Shown here piece after piece: positions 1-8,059 of a stretch of DNA of 64,000 bases (positions are counted from its first letter, which is position 1; each line of letters opens with the position of its first letter). Source of the DNA: Terrimonas pollutisoli. GTDB taxonomy: Bacteria; Bacteroidota; Bacteroidia; Chitinophagales; Chitinophagaceae. Under the pieces are notes generated by a model that ran no database searches, was not told the origin of the DNA, and saw only the letters and a program-made list of their open reading frames with translations. The DNA lies in assembly GCF_029360765.1 (NCBI RefSeq), contig NZ_JARKNA010000009.1, positions 62,001-126,000 on the forward strand, in the 5' to 3' direction. Position numbers and translations under genes: made by a program.

Positions 1-461
1 CCGATGATTTCCCAGCCAATAAATAAGGTTTCGAAATTGCCTGAAAAAATGATCAGGTTATAACCTAAGGCAAAAAAAAGGATGGTATTGAAGAAGCGTT
101 TATATCCTTCATCCCGGTGCATATAGTAACGGCTAAAGGTAGATACCAGGAAAAATAAAATGGCGCCGACAATACTGTAAACCGCAGTGATATGATCGTA
201 ATAGAACTGGATCGCAAAAACAAAATGATCAGTTTTATAAAGCGTAGCGAAGTATTGGCTGAAGGGGGTTCCGCCGTTAATTATCCACAATGCACAGTAT
301 ACAACTGCCGCAACCATATAAAAAGCCTTGGTAAATTGTACGATCAGGGCAATAGGTTTTTCCTGTTTGTTTTGCCAAAACAAGGACGCTAAAAAAGCTA
401 CCAGGGGAATAAATACAAAAAGGCTTATGAGTTGAAGCAGCATTTGATTGAATTGATTCAC
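1..461 (-). CDS. dabB: DabB / NuoL-like proton-conducting subunit, 3' end cut by window edge
   Basis: About 153 N-terminal residues are visible and the gene runs off base 1. The translation is strongly hydrophobic and contains YYDHITAVYSIVGAILFF, SRYYMHRDEGYKRFF and SGNFETLFIGWEIIG, which match the N-terminal half of complex-I NuoL/ND5 antiporter-type subunits. Known role of the family: DabB is the membrane partner of DabA and is thought to couple a cation gradient to inorganic carbon uptake. The position 59 bases after dabA on the same strand supports DabB rather than a respiratory complex I gene, since no other nuo gene is near. The start is GTG at 461, or ATG at 443 six codons later; an in-frame stop lies just upstream of 461. 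Confidence 0.85.
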   Translation of the reverse strand, partial: MNQFNQMLLQLISLFVFIPLVAFLASLFWQNKQEKPIALIVQFTKAFYMVAAVVYCALWIINGGTPFSQYFATLYKTDHFVFAIQFYYDHITAVYSIVGAILFFLVSTFSRYYMHRDEGYKRFFNTILFFALGYNLIIFSGNFETLFIGWEII

Positions 462-520
462 TATTTAATTTTTATGGCAAGTAATAATCAGTCCGAAGAA
501 TAATTTCTTTTATTTAACAG

Positions 521-3115
521 TCAATCCAACAGGTATACCGGAAGATTTTCCTCCGTAGCATGTACAATATGATTTGTTTCCATTTCTTTAGCCTTCTCTA
601 TAAATTCTTCCATGTTCCTGATCGTTTTGATTTCTGCTGCATCAGTAATCGGTTCATACTTTAAAAACGAACCATTACGGAAATAATAAAACTGTTTTTC
701 TTCCGGGTGAAACGACACGATATGCACCCACTCGTTTTTATACCACTCAAATACTTCAGGGGAAGATTGAATGGCTTTCAAAACAATTTCGGGTCTATGT
801 TCAACAATTACCAGCAACCTGACGGGGTCATGCACTTCGATCATTTGCCAGGGAAGGCCGGGGCGCAAATCACCATCACTGCTGTTGGCAACACCAAACA
901 GGCCCATGACATTGTGAGGTAGTTTAGTACCGGCACCCATTTTTATATTATCAACTCTTGAAAAATAATATTCAAGATTAATGCCGCCGCATACCAAACC
1001 AATGGGTCTCATTACACCTGTAAGTATCGCCCCATCCGGGTCAGTTGTATAGTCATAACTATTTAGAAAAGCTCGGCGATCCAGGAACAATCCCTTTGTA
1101 GTCTGTCTCCTGCCGATGATAGCCAGTGTATTTGTTCCATGACCTAATTCCGGCCGCGGTTCAAATAAAGAAACACTGCGGTTATGGATGGCTTTGCGAA
1201 CATGTTCTAATCTTTGCCGGGTGTCAATAGAGGCAAATCTCCGGCTTCTTTCTTTGGCATTTAAGTTCAATGCTGTTTCAAAATTTTGTTTATTGATAAA
1301 ATGCCTCTTTAGATTTTCTTCAGTCAGCGGTTGTTCATCGTAATACCCTATCACGTCCGCCGCAGTATCATGCATGCTGCCTATAAACTGTGTCGTTCCA
1401 GGAATTATAATGCCTTTCGTCTGCAGGATCTCCCTGACTTTTTGATGATTTAAAATAAAAGCCTGCACTCTTGCATTGGCAGCGCCGGGTCTGCCGCTAC
1501 AGGCGCCACAGTCATGGGCGCCGTGATGTGGATTATTGGCACTACTGCTGCCATGTGCGACGATATAAATGATGGGAGCAAAATTTTTGACCAGGCCTAT
1601 ACTTTTCAAAAATCCTTCTGCTCTTGTCACCATTTCATCTATTGTATAACCTACCTGTAATCCATTTTCTATATCATCGGCATTTTTATTTTCAATGGTA
1701 AGCACTGACTGACGATCCATGTGCCCATAAGCATTTGAAATAGCCGGGCTCATTGTAGGTTTAAAAAGACTGAGCACCGTTTTTATAAAAGCCCAAAAGC
1801 CAAGGCTTATACTAAGTGCAAAGCCTGTCAAAAATCCGTGTGTATGTTTCGTATACAGGGCTTCTCCTTTTCGTGCTGTTTTCGCTTCAAATTCTTTGAT
1901 CAAATACTTTGGGGTTACCGGTGCAGGGCAAAGTTTATCATAAAACTTACTCCCCTCTTGCTGAAAATAAAATTCAACACCAAAAAAGCCGGGAGCTCCG
2001 AATGTTTCACAGTTTTTGTCAACAGCTTCTATATGTCGTCGTAAAGAACATTCTCTTTCATCTATACAAAAGATAGCCTGGAAACCCCCTCCGCCCCCTA
2101 AAGGGGGAACCATATGGCCATTTGACACCGAAAAGTCTTTTACAATTGCCGGTTCTAAAGCCTTTCCGTTGACGGGGTTTGGGGAGGCCAGTTGAATACC
2201 CTTCAATACCGAATCGTAGTAGCTCCATTCAAATGCATCTTGCCATAGTTCGATCACTTGGGCCAATTCAGTTTTTTCTATATCTGCCAACAGATCCATT
2301 GGAGGAGCATCTATGTGAATAATCAGTCGTTCCCAATTATTTTTGAAATGTGCGTTCAATGCATCCAGTTCCAGCAATAATTCAAACTCAACCAGCTCCC
2401 TTAGCGTAATAATTTTCCTGTCCAATAATGTTTGAGGATTATCTTCTACTGCACTCACAAAACCACTCCAGCCATGATGTGCAAACTGCTGGTCAAAAAG
2501 ATATTGCTCAAAGTAAGCTTCGTCATCCACGATGGTTTGCAATAACCCGGTAATTGAATAATCACCGGATAAAAATTTCTGCTTAACAGACCGGGTCTTA
2601 AAAAAGCTGACCGAGCTATTTTTCTCCAGTTCTCTTATGCTATCAGTAAAACTTTTGTTGCTTACCGGGAAATTTTCCACTGCGATACCCTGGTCCAAAA
2701 AAGCGCAAAGGATACGAAACAAAAGCGGATGTACTTTATTATCGAGGTCGATATGATAAACGCTTTTCCAAAGTTTTCTCAGTTGTCCGATCCGCGGCTG
2801 ATTAATAGTGTCATACTGCTGGTGGAGTAGTTTGGTTTTCCACTCCGCAACATTTTCTTTTTTGTTGGCGACTACCATCTGCAACACGTCCTGCCGTATC
2901 CTGCCCGTCTTATAAAGCTCCCGGTATTCACCCAACTGCAGATGCACCTGGAATCCAAAAATTTTAGACGCTTTAAAAATAGCGTCATAAAACTTCATGT
3001 GCTGAAAAACATGCAATGAATTATGATGAATAAAATCCTTTAGTGCCTGCTGTGAAGGCAGAAAATGCTTTAATTTATGCAGCACATGGTTTTCATCAAA
3101 ATGGTTTGTTGTCAT
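521..3115 (-). CDS. dabA: DabA (DUF2309/UPF0753) inorganic carbon accumulation subunit
   Basis: An 864-residue member of the DUF2309 family. DabA is a carbonic-anhydrase-like zinc protein that, with the membrane subunit DabB, hydrates CO2 vectorially to trap bicarbonate in the cytoplasm. Zinc-site residues are visible: C350 and D352 in FCIDEREC, and H521 and C536 in the HGSSS...HDCGACSGRPGAANAR stretch. Their spacing matches the C351/D353/H524/C539 set described for Halothiobacillus DabA. It lies 14 bases after the SulP gene and ahead of dabB, so it is probably cotranscribed. Oddity: residues about 309-344 read like a translated dispersed repeat (SPNPVNGK...PPLGGGGG) placed directly before the CID motif. 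The frame stays open through it, so the protein may still be functional. Confidence 0.93.
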   Translation of the reverse strand: MTTNHFDENHVLHKLKHFLPSQQALKDFIHHNSLHVFQHMKFYDAIFKASKIFGFQVHLQLGEYRELYKTGRIRQDVLQMVVANKKENVAEWKTKLLHQQYDTINQPRIGQLRKLWKSVYHIDLDNKVHPLLFRILCAFLDQGIAVENFPVSNKSFTDSIRELEKNSSVSFFKTRSVKQKFLSGDYSITGLLQTIVDDEAYFEQYLFDQQFAHHGWSGFVSAVEDNPQTLLDRKIITLRELVEFELLLELDALNAHFKNNWERLIIHIDAPPMDLLADIEKTELAQVIELWQDAFEWSYYDSVLKGIQLASPNPVNGKALEPAIVKDFSVSNGHMVPPLGGGGGFQAIFCIDERECSLRRHIEAVDKNCETFGAPGFFGVEFYFQQEGSKFYDKLCPAPVTPKYLIKEFEAKTARKGEALYTKHTHGFLTGFALSISLGFWAFIKTVLSLFKPTMSPAISNAYGHMDRQSVLTIENKNADDIENGLQVGYTIDEMVTRAEGFLKSIGLVKNFAPIIYIVAHGSSSANNPHHGAHDCGACSGRPGAANARVQAFILNHQKVREILQTKGIIIPGTTQFIGSMHDTAADVIGYYDEQPLTEENLKRHFINKQNFETALNLNAKERSRRFASIDTRQRLEHVRKAIHNRSVSLFEPRPELGHGTNTLAIIGRRQTTKGLFLDRRAFLNSYDYTTDPDGAILTGVMRPIGLVCGGINLEYYFSRVDNIKMGAGTKLPHNVMGLFGVANSSDGDLRPGLPWQMIEVHDPVRLLVIVEHRPEIVLKAIQSSPEVFEWYKNEWVHIVSFHPEEKQFYYFRNGSFLKYEPITDAAEIKTIRNMEEFIEKAKEMETNHIVHATEENLPVYLLD
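2084..2191 (-). repeat. Dispersed GC-rich repeat lying in frame inside dabA
   Basis: Read on the minus strand, the element opens with TGGCCTCCCCAAACCCCGTC and closes with GTTCCCCCTTTAGGGGG followed by CGGAGGGGGTT. The 17-base GTTCCCCCTTTAGGGGG is identical to 31629-31645, and the opening arm resembles 31483-31497 in the same relative order. The segment is about 108 bases (36 codons) and has no stop. Its boundaries are inferred from recalled DabA family spacing, not from an alignment. Confidence 0.65.
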
Positions 3116-3129
3116 GCTTTTTTTATTGA

Positions 3130-4737
3130 TTAGTGAGCAGATTGAACATGCAGCTCGTTTTCAATTTGATAAGCATCTTTAAAGCCGACCAACTGAAGTT
3201 TTATATTTTTCAACGGTGCTTTGATATCCCTGAACTCTTTGATCAATTCAAGCACGTCAAAATCGATATATTGGGTATTGGAAGCATCAATTCTTACCGA
3301 AGACTGAGCCGGCATATGATCGAGCGTTTCGCGGATCGCCGCCTTATTCAAAAAGGATACTTCTTCTGACAAACGGATATTAATCGTTTCTCCTTCTGTG
3401 TGTTTTTCCTCGTGGAAGAAATAAGAATTCTTCAGGTTACCGTGAAGTATAGCTCCTGTTGCCGCAATGATGCCGGCAAAAACACCAACTATTAAACCTT
3501 TGCCGCTTAAAGCCGGATAAATATTAAACAGATCTATAGCCAGTATTATGATAACGGTTACAATAAATGGTATAAACTGGTATTTCCCATTCTCGAACAT
3601 CAACCTGAAGAAAGATGGTTTAGCAAGTTTATACCCGGTCAGCAATAAAACAGCTGCGAGTGCAGACAGTGGAATTTTATTGAGCAAAAAAGGAATGGCG
3701 ATAATACAAAAAAGCAACAGGATGCCGTGAATAATCGCGGACAACTTTGATTTAGCTCCTGCATTTACATTGGCGCTGCTTCGCACGATTACACTTGTCA
3801 CGGGCAATCCGCCAATAAGCCCCGCTACTGCATTACCCACTCCCTGGGCAAACAATTCCTTATTGGTATTGGTCACCCGTCTTTCAGGATCTATGTTATC
3901 GATTGCCTCAATACTTAACAGCGTTTCCAATGAAGCAATAATGGCTATAAAAACACCATACATAATTACCCGGCCATCCAAAAAGCCATTAAAATCAGGC
4001 AGTGTAAAAAAACTAAAAAACTCACTGGCATTACCAGCAACCGGTATCTGAACAAGATGTTCGTTTTCTGCAGCCAATGCGCTGCCGGTTTGAACCCATA
4101 TTGTATTAATAAGTAAGGCTGCGATCACAGCGACCAATGCACCGGGAATAAAGGGCAGTCTTTTTTTAATGAAAGGCCGCTCCCATAGTAACATGATGAG
4201 GATCGATACCACGCATAAAATGGTTACACCAATTTCGATGTGATGAAGCGGTTGCAGCAGTTCATGCATATCCTCGCTACCATAGGGTAACAGTTCAGTC
4301 ATATTACCCTTTTCATCTTTATCATAGCCAAAGGCATGAGGAATTTGTTTTGCAATGATCAAAATACCGATACTGGTGAGCATACCTTTGATTACACTGC
4401 TGGGAATATAGTTTGCAATACCACCCAGTTTGGCTGCTCCCAAAATGATCTGAAAGATGCCGGCTATAAACACCGCACATAAAAACAACTGAAAATTGCC
4501 GATAGTGCTTATGGCCCCCAATACGAGTGCAGCCAAGCCGGCAGCAGGGCCGCTTACACTCAATGAGGAATTGCTTAATGTCCCGATGACAATACCTCCA
4601 ACGATACCAGAAATAATACCGCTAAAAAGCGGAGCACCACTGGCAAGTGCGATACCTAAACAAAGCGGAAGGGCAACCAGGAAAACAACCAGCCCTGATG
4701 GCAGGTCTGATTTAAGCATAGAACTATTGAACTTCAT
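3130..4737 (-). CDS. SulP-family anion transporter with STAS domain (likely bicarbonate)
   Basis: A 535-residue membrane protein with the SulP N-terminal signature (KSDLPSGLVVFLVALPLCLGIA) followed by repeated hydrophobic segments to about residue 425. A cytoplasmic STAS-like domain follows (about 435-535, with DASNTQYIDFDVLELI). SulP proteins carry sulfate, bicarbonate or other anions. The start codon overlaps the upstream carbonic anhydrase gene by 14 bases, suggesting translational coupling. Together with the following dabAB genes this makes bicarbonate the most likely substrate (inference). Length and domain order are normal for the family. BicA-like Na+/bicarbonate symport or H+-coupled transport cannot be told apart from sequence reading alone. 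Confidence 0.88.
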   Translation of the reverse strand: MKFNSSMLKSDLPSGLVVFLVALPLCLGIALASGAPLFSGIISGIVGGIVIGTLSNSSLSVSGPAAGLAALVLGAISTIGNFQLFLCAVFIAGIFQIILGAAKLGGIANYIPSSVIKGMLTSIGILIIAKQIPHAFGYDKDEKGNMTELLPYGSEDMHELLQPLHHIEIGVTILCVVSILIMLLWERPFIKKRLPFIPGALVAVIAALLINTIWVQTGSALAAENEHLVQIPVAGNASEFFSFFTLPDFNGFLDGRVIMYGVFIAIIASLETLLSIEAIDNIDPERRVTNTNKELFAQGVGNAVAGLIGGLPVTSVIVRSSANVNAGAKSKLSAIIHGILLLFCIIAIPFLLNKIPLSALAAVLLLTGYKLAKPSFFRLMFENGKYQFIPFIVTVIIILAIDLFNIYPALSGKGLIVGVFAGIIAATGAILHGNLKNSYFFHEEKHTEGETINIRLSEEVSFLNKAAIRETLDHMPAQSSVRIDASNTQYIDFDVLELIKEFRDIKAPLKNIKLQLVGFKDAYQIENELHVQSAH

Positions 4738-5410
4738 TTGTAATTACAGTTTTTAGATTGTTAGCAGATTTTTTATTTCCGTTTTCTTTTTTGGTAAGGT
4801 TTTTAAAAAAATCTACGCTTCCATTTTCAACATTATAAATGCCGCCCACAATACCGATCTCGCCTTTTTTAAACATTTCTTTCACTATATCACTCCTGTT
4901 CAGTATTTCTTCGAGGCTGTTCTCCACATTTGCGTAGGCAACCTCATCGTTAAACAGATGGTTGCTGCTATCCTGTAATAAAGCTTTGCTGATCGAAGGC
5001 TGAATGCGGTTTAGCAAGGCGGTAATATGTCCATCTTCTACTCCCTGTTTGGCACTCTTGATGGCGCCACATTCGGTGTGGCCCAGCACCATCAACACTT
5101 TTGAGCCCACATATTTAATTGCGTATTCAATACTCGCCAGTATATCATTGTTAACGATATTGCCGGCAACCCTGATGCTAAAGATGTCCCCAAGCCCCTG
5201 GTCAAAAATGAGCTCGGTGGAAGTACGGGAATCCATGCAACTTAAAATGACTGCGAAGGGATATTGACCTTCCCGTGTTTCATTGATCATCTCAAGGTGA
5301 TCATGATCCGTCTGCAGATTATTTATAAAGCGCTTATTGCCTTCAACAAGTAATTCATATCCCTTATAGGGCGTAAGATTCTCTAAGTATTCTTTAGAAT
5401 GCTTTCTCAT
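4724..5410 (-). CDS. Beta-carbonic anhydrase (operon copy)
   Basis: A 228-residue beta-class carbonic anhydrase, which interconverts CO2 and bicarbonate with a zinc ion. Zinc ligands and the Asp-Arg dyad are visible: C58, D60 and R62 in SCMDSRTS, and H111 and C114 in GHTECGAI. There is no signal peptide, so it should act in the cytoplasm. It is the first enzyme gene of the minus-strand carbon operon and overlaps the SulP start by 14 bases. It differs clearly in sequence from the second beta-carbonic anhydrase encoded divergently at 6178, so the two are not recent duplicates. A short intergenic gap (5411-5533) separates it from the upstream His-rich protein gene. Confidence 0.94.
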   Translation of the reverse strand: MRKHSKEYLENLTPYKGYELLVEGNKRFINNLQTDHDHLEMINETREGQYPFAVILSCMDSRTSTELIFDQGLGDIFSIRVAGNIVNNDILASIEYAIKYVGSKVLMVLGHTECGAIKSAKQGVEDGHITALLNRIQPSISKALLQDSSNHLFNDEVAYANVENSLEEILNRSDIVKEMFKKGEIGIVGGIYNVENGSVDFFKNLTKKENGNKKSANNLKTVITNEVQ

Positions 5411-5533
5411 AATATATATATGTTTAAGTAAATAGCTATTGCAGCTGGCAACACTATGACAGTAGAAAAAAATTATTACATCAGAAAATTCTGGCTGAAT
5501 ACAGCCAAACGTTACAAAATGCAGTCTTGCAGA

Positions 5534-5893
5534 TTATGCTGCGTTGGGTGGAGGTACTAATAATTCGCCATGGAATGCATGATAGGTATCTGCATTCTCA
5601 CATTTATGATAGCGTGAAATAATAGAAAAGAAATGTTCGGCGTGATGATGATCATGCAGGTATTCTTCAGAAAAAGAGCTGCCGTTACCAGGAGATTTTT
5701 CCTCGGTATTATTGCCAAAAGGGTTGGCAGAATTGTCATCATCTGCCGTGGTAGCTGTCACTTTCGACTGCTTAGCTATTTCCTGCTGACCCGCATATAC
5801 AAAGGGAGCACTGATAGTGAGCCATAGCAATGCCAGGATCATAAAAACGGCCGAAGCCATTTGCAAAGCATTATATGTCTTTTTTACACTCAT
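5534..5893 (-). CDS. Small exported His-rich protein of unknown function
   Basis: A 119-residue protein when begun at ATG 5893 (MSVKKTYNALQ); a GTG three codons upstream is an alternative start. Residues about 10-36 form one hydrophobic segment ending in APFVYAGQ, consistent with a cleavable signal peptide or a membrane anchor. The remainder is acidic and polar, with an NPFGNNTEEK stretch, a HDHHHAEHFFSI motif, HKCENADTYHAFHGE, and the proline tail VPPPNAA. The His cluster plus one Cys suggests metal binding, possibly zinc (inference). It is co-directional with the carbonic anhydrase-SulP-DabAB genes and 123 bases upstream of them, so it may lead that operon. I do not recognise a characterised family. 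Confidence 0.75.
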   Translation of the reverse strand: MSVKKTYNALQMASAVFMILALLWLTISAPFVYAGQQEIAKQSKVTATTADDDNSANPFGNNTEEKSPGNGSSFSEEYLHDHHHAEHFFSIISRYHKCENADTYHAFHGELLVPPPNAA

Positions 5894-6151
5894 CAGAAGC
5901 ACTGCAAAATAGTCAATTACCAGTTTTGAACCAAACCATTAATGGATAAGCCTTGTAATATTATTATTAACAACCCTTAACCAACACTAACACTTGTTCA
6001 ATTATTATTCATGGCATTTATCCTGTAAAACAAATACGATACCAGATAGATTAACTGTAACAGCAGAGCAACACAATTGTTGGCTGGCATGGAAATTATT
6101 TCAACCTTTTCTGTTCACTGATATTAGAACCAGTAATCTTTAAATTAAAAC

Positions 6152-6159
6152 TAAATTTG
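6152..6159 (+). promoter_or_regulatory. Bacteroidota -7 box TAAATTTG for the second carbonic anhydrase
   Basis: TAAATTTG fits the Bacteroidota sigma-ABfrA -7 consensus TAnnTTTG and ends 18 bases before ATG 6178. No clear TTTG is seen at -33. A TTG within the box would only be an artificial upstream start for the gene. Confidence 0.6.
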
Positions 6160-6177
6160 GCAATTGACTTAATCATT

Positions 6178-6813
6178 ATGAAATCATACGAGGTTTTATT
6201 ACATGAAAATAAATTATGGGCGGCAGGAAAACTTGCACAGGATCCGGGCTTTTTTGACCGGCTTGCTCATATTCAGACGCCAGAGTTTCTTTGGATAGGC
6301 TGTAGCGACAGCCGTGTTCCGGCCAATGAAATCACCGGCACCGATCCGGGTGAAATATTTGTTCATCGCAATATTGCCAACCTGGTCATTCATACCGATG
6401 TAAATCTTTTAAGTGTTTTGGAATATGCGGTAGTGCATCTTAAAGTAAAGCATGTGATCGTTTGTGGTCACTATGGCTGTGGTGGCATCAAAGCTGCTAT
6501 GGACAATAAAGATTATAAACAGGTGCTGAACATGTGGCTCCGTACTATTAAAGATGTATACCGGCATAACCGGGAAGAACTGGACGCTATCAAAGATGAT
6601 GAACAAAGGGCTGACCGGCTGACAGAATTGAACGTAATGGAGCAGACACAGCGCCTGGCAAAAACATCCATTATTCAAAAGGCATGGAAGAATGAACAAC
6701 GCCCTGATCTGCATGGCTGGGTGTATGGATTAAAGGATGGGCTCATTAAACCGGTGCTTGAAATGAAAGCCGGGTCGCCGATTGATCCGCTGTATGAGTT
6801 TACCGATCTTTAA
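6178..6813 (+). CDS. can: Beta-carbonic anhydrase (Can-type, second copy)
   Basis: A 211-residue beta-carbonic anhydrase. Visible active-site residues are C42, D44 and R46 in GCSDSRVPANE, and H98 and C101 in CGHYGCGG. The C-terminal region containing LHGWVYGLKDGLIK is typical of the Can/plant-type clade. ATG 6178 was chosen because the N-terminus then begins MKSYEVLLHENK, as in relatives, and because a promoter box lies 18 bases upstream. It is transcribed away from the carbon-uptake operon and may supply bicarbonate for carboxylations independently of it. A good intrinsic terminator follows at 6827-6854. Confidence 0.95.
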   Translation: MKSYEVLLHENKLWAAGKLAQDPGFFDRLAHIQTPEFLWIGCSDSRVPANEITGTDPGEIFVHRNIANLVIHTDVNLLSVLEYAVVHLKVKHVIVCGHYGCGGIKAAMDNKDYKQVLNMWLRTIKDVYRHNREELDAIKDDEQRADRLTELNVMEQTQRLAKTSIIQKAWKNEQRPDLHGWVYGLKDGLIKPVLEMKAGSPIDPLYEFTDL

Positions 6814-6826
6814 AATCTTAATAAAT

Positions 6827-6854
6827 AAAAAAGCTGTCCTGTGACGGCTTTTTT
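6827..6854 (+). terminator. Intrinsic terminator after can
   Basis: AAAAAAGCTGTC (6827-6838), loop CTGT, GACGGCTTTTTT (6843-6854). This is a 12-base stem with one G-T wobble and a T run, between the can stop codon and the next gene on the same strand. Confidence 0.75.
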
Positions 6855-6878
6855 TATCTTTAAAAATAACTGCCTTCT

Positions 6879-7982
6879 ATGCGATTACTTGCTATGCTTA
6901 TTGCGACTATATTAGTTGCAGGCTGTAACAATACCCCTTCGTCCAAAAAACAGGACGGAAAACTTGATGACTGGACAATCGGTCCTTTTGTAAAATCAAC
7001 TGAAACAAACCCCATCCTGTTCCCCGACTCAGCTTCAGCATTTCGTTGTCCCATAAGGAACACAATAGTTAAGTGGGAGGAAAAAGATGTGTTCAATCCC
7101 GCTGCGGTTGTAAGGCATGATACAGTTTTTCTATTGTATCGGGCTGAAGACAAAATTGGAAAGTTTGCGGGCACTTCAAGAATAGGCCTGGCCTGGAGCC
7201 TTGATGGATTACATTTTACCAAACACCCTGTCCCGGTTTTTTTCCCCGATAATGATTCATTGAAAAAATGGGAATGGGAAGGTGGATGCGAAGATCCCCG
7301 CATTGTGGAAGATAAAAAGGGCATCTATTATTTAACCTATACCGCCTATGACGGAGATAAGGCCAGATTGCTGGTAGCCACTTCAACTGATTTATATCGC
7401 TGGGCAAAGCATGGTCATGTATTTCAAAAAGCTTTTAATGAAAAATATGTAAATGCATGGAGCAAGTCGGGTTCTATTATTTGTGAATACAAAAATGGAA
7501 AGGCTATAGCTACCAGGATTAATGGTAAGTATTGGATGTATTGGGGAGATACGGATATCTTCCTCGCCTCATCAGATGACCTTATCAACTGGACGCCTGT
7601 AGAAAGTAATGAAGGAAAACTTCTAAGTGTCTTTGGTCCAAGAAAGGGAATGTTTGACAGTGATTTGGTAGAACCAGGACCCGCCGCCATGCTAACCGAT
7701 AACGGCGTATTACTTATTTATAACAGCCGGAATGTACCTGCAAAAGGTGACACATCTCTGGATGAAGGAACTTATACCGTAGCACAAATTTTATTAGATA
7801 AAAATGATCCGTCTAAAGTAATTCACCGGATGCAAACCTATTTTATGAAACCCGATAAACCCTATGAAATAAGCGGCCAGGTCAACCAGGTATGCTTTGC
7901 AGAAGGATTGGTGAATTATAAAAGCCAATGGTTTTTATACTATGGCACTGCTGATTCAAAAATTGCTGCTGCAGTAAAGTAA
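6879..7982 (+). CDS. GH130/GH43-like five-bladed propeller lipoprotein
   Basis: A 367-residue protein with an SPII signal (MRLLAMLIATILVAGC, lipobox Cys 16), so it is probably an envelope lipoprotein. The body shows NPAAVV, LYRAED, SRIGLAWSLDGLHF, GGCEDPRI and YYLTYTAYDGD, the pattern of GH130 beta-mannoside phosphorylases and related beta-propeller glycosidases. The Glu-Asp-Pro-Arg of GGCEDPRI is the conserved active-site strip of that family. It may therefore act on mannose-containing glycans (inference). It is a single gene: no SusCD pair or other carbohydrate enzyme is adjacent, and gldA follows after 77 bases. Hydrolase or phosphorylase activity cannot be decided by eye. Confidence 0.75.
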   Translation: MRLLAMLIATILVAGCNNTPSSKKQDGKLDDWTIGPFVKSTETNPILFPDSASAFRCPIRNTIVKWEEKDVFNPAAVVRHDTVFLLYRAEDKIGKFAGTSRIGLAWSLDGLHFTKHPVPVFFPDNDSLKKWEWEGGCEDPRIVEDKKGIYYLTYTAYDGDKARLLVATSTDLYRWAKHGHVFQKAFNEKYVNAWSKSGSIICEYKNGKAIATRINGKYWMYWGDTDIFLASSDDLINWTPVESNEGKLLSVFGPRKGMFDSDLVEPGPAAMLTDNGVLLIYNSRNVPAKGDTSLDEGTYTVAQILLDKNDPSKVIHRMQTYFMKPDKPYEISGQVNQVCFAEGLVNYKSQWFLYYGTADSKIAAAVK

Positions 7983-8059
7983 AAGCTGATGATCGGTCTA
8001 ATTGCAAGAATGGAACGAAATGATCTAAATTCGCAAATCAACAAGTTGCAAAGCTGCCC

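Noticed and set aside
5557..5827. Frames on both strands overlapping the His-rich small gene
   Set aside because: The chosen frame alone has a signal peptide followed by a coherent acidic and His-rich domain. The others are unstructured shadows.
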